From JASFTV01 sp050050615 (GTDB lineage: Bacteria > Desulfobacterota > DSM-4660 > Desulfatiglandales > HGW-15): a DNA stretch of 6,520 nt. The translations under genes were made by a program, and so were the position numbers. Below the pieces are notes generated by a model, which searched no databases, was not told where the DNA came from, and was given only the letters and a program-made list of their open reading frames with translations. Position 1 is the stretch's first letter. Each line of letters begins with the position of its first letter. The stretch is from the NCBI GenBank assembly GCA_050050615.1, contig JASFTV010000195.1, positions 1-6,520 of the forward strand, in the 5' to 3' direction. Shown here piece by piece: positions 5,961-6,520 of this stretch.

Positions 5961-5990
5961 CCTATACATCGTCCGAATGCCAAATGCCAA
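5961..5990 (-). promoter_or_regulatory. Possible sigma70-type promoter for glcD
   Basis: On the minus strand TTGGCA (5985-5990) is followed after 18 bases by TATAGG (5961-5966). The -35 hexamer is a reasonable match and the -10 a weak one. A start near 5954 would leave a leader of about 25 bases. This is based on consensus similarity only. Confidence 0.22.
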
Positions 5991-6165
5991 AAGAAAAACC
6001 TCTATCACTAAAACACCCCTCGACTGTGCTCAGGACAAGCGAAACATGGAAAACACGAAAAATTCAATTCATCACTTCCCTATCTCTAGCAAAATAGAAA
6101 GGCATAACTTGCCTTGCAGCTCTCAGCTTCATAAGAATATTTTTCTTCTTGAAAATATGTCTCTT

Positions 6166-6197
6166 CTTTCGTGCTTTCGTACTTTCGCGCTTTCGTG
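6166..6197. repeat. Four tandem copies of an 8-bp unit (CTTTCGTG)
   Basis: The units are CTTTCGTG (6166-6173), CTTTCGTA (6174-6181), CTTTCGCG (6182-6189) and CTTTCGTG (6190-6197), with at most one base different from the first in each. Inverted, ACGAAA-like units with roughly the same period appear around 6040-6064. Confidence 0.75.
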
Positions 6198-6300
6198 ATT
6201 AATTGGGTTTTGGGCTTTGTCATTGGACATTTGGATTTTGAAATCTGGATTTACCAAATTCGATTGGGACTCCTTACATCAGCCTTTCCAAAATGAGCAA

Positions 6301-6520
6301 TTACACCTCCGAATACACGGTCCCTGCCTCTTCCACGGCTCCCGCCTTCACTTTCACGCCTTGAGACTTCAGCGCTGCTTCGAGCGCCGTCAGAAAAAGA
6401 ACGACATTTTTCTGGCGAGAAGCATGGCCCATCAGGCCGACCCGCCATATCTTGCCTGCAAGGTCGCCCAAACCCCCGCCAATCTCTATGCCAAAGTCGT
6501 TCAAAAGCACTTTGCGGACT
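6301..6520 (-). CDS. Class V aminotransferase, alanine/serine-glyoxylate type (C-terminal part)
   Basis: Only the last 72 or so residues are visible; the gene continues past the window edge and the GTG at 6510 is internal, not a start. The segment FGIEIGGGLGDLAGKIWRVG, followed by LMGHASRQKNVVLFLTALE, matches the C-terminal domain of PLP-dependent alanine-glyoxylate / serine-pyruvate aminotransferases. The arginine in GKIWRVGLMG corresponds to the substrate-carboxylate arginine of human AGXT (GKVLRIGLLG). The PLP lysine lies outside the window. The enzyme would transaminate glyoxylate to glycine using alanine or serine, which fits a position upstream of glcDEF. Relatives with the same C-terminus also work in serine metabolism beside phosphoglycerate dehydrogenase, so the exact donor is open. 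The stop is TAA at 6301-6303, 371 bases before the glcD ATG. Confidence 0.85.
   Translation of the reverse strand, partial: VRKVLLNDFGIEIGGGLGDLAGKIWRVGLMGHASRQKNVVLFLTALEAALKSQGVKVKAGAVEEAGTVYSEV

Larger units (their letters stand above)
5930..6300. other. Gap between the aminotransferase and glcD
   Basis: These 371 bases are more AT-rich than the genes. They hold the candidate glcD promoter and palindrome (5943-5990), an 8-bp tandem repeat (6166-6197), and a loosely similar ACGAAA-rich stretch in the opposite orientation at 6040-6064. A 73-codon plus-strand frame (5977-6198) shows no family resemblance and is low complexity. Degenerate runs such as GAATGCCAAATGCCAAAAG on the plus strand and CCAAATGTCCAATGACAAAG on the minus strand suggest an old inverted repeat. 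Confidence 0.5.

Noticed and set aside
5977..6198. 73-codon plus-strand frame in the aminotransferase-glcD gap
   Set aside because: It is low complexity, runs through the tandem repeat, has no family resemblance and no convincing ribosome binding site.

Overview
The window looks like a chromosomal segment of an anaerobic bacterium, most likely a member of the Desulfobacterota (former Deltaproteobacteria). This is inferred from two things. The FAD/FeS oxidase subunits resemble the family members common in that group, and the intergenic repeats (CCCCCTTT..AAAGGGGG hairpins and CTGGAnTCCCGC..GCGGGAnTGAC hairpin pairs) are of kinds common there. No rRNA or marker gene is present, so the placement is tentative.

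All five recognisable genes lie on the minus strand. In order of transcription they are: the C-terminal end of a class V aminotransferase of the alanine/serine-glyoxylate type (6520 to 6301, cut by the window edge); glcD, the catalytic FAD subunit of a glycolate (2-hydroxyacid) dehydrogenase (5929 to 4544); glcE, its second FAD subunit (4215 to 2770); glcF, its iron-sulfur subunit (2769 to 1627), whose ATG directly follows the glcE stop codon; and a beta-hydroxyacid dehydrogenase of the tartronate semialdehyde / glyoxylate / 3-hydroxyisobutyrate reductase family (1161 to 286).

Taken together the genes suggest a glyoxylate node. GlcDEF would oxidise glycolate to glyoxylate and pass electrons through FAD and iron-sulfur centres, probably to quinone or a soluble carrier. 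The aminotransferase would turn glyoxylate into glycine, and the reductase would reduce glyoxylate or tartronate semialdehyde. Substrate assignment is inference: GlcDEF-like complexes can also act on D-lactate or other 2-hydroxyacids. No transporter or regulator is visible.

The three long gaps between genes (1162-1626, 4216-4543, 5930-6300) carry no convincing gene. They hold hairpin repeats: REP-like paired hairpins (1-100 and 1305-1396), three CCCCCTTT/AAAGGGGG hairpins (1521-1556, 4231-4277, 4425-4460), an 83-bp element with inverted ends that reaches into the stop codon of the reductase (207-289), and an 8-bp tandem repeat (6166-6197). Two of these touch coding sequence: one creates a spurious 22-residue N-terminal extension on glcE, and the other supplies the stop codon of the reductase. 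The bases from 1 to 206 hold only the first REP-like pair and nothing else recognisable.

No wholly new system is evident. The points most worth a second look are the repeat-gene junctions, a local insertion/duplication in GlcE, the intact double CCG cysteine motifs of GlcF, and a palindrome in the glcD leader.
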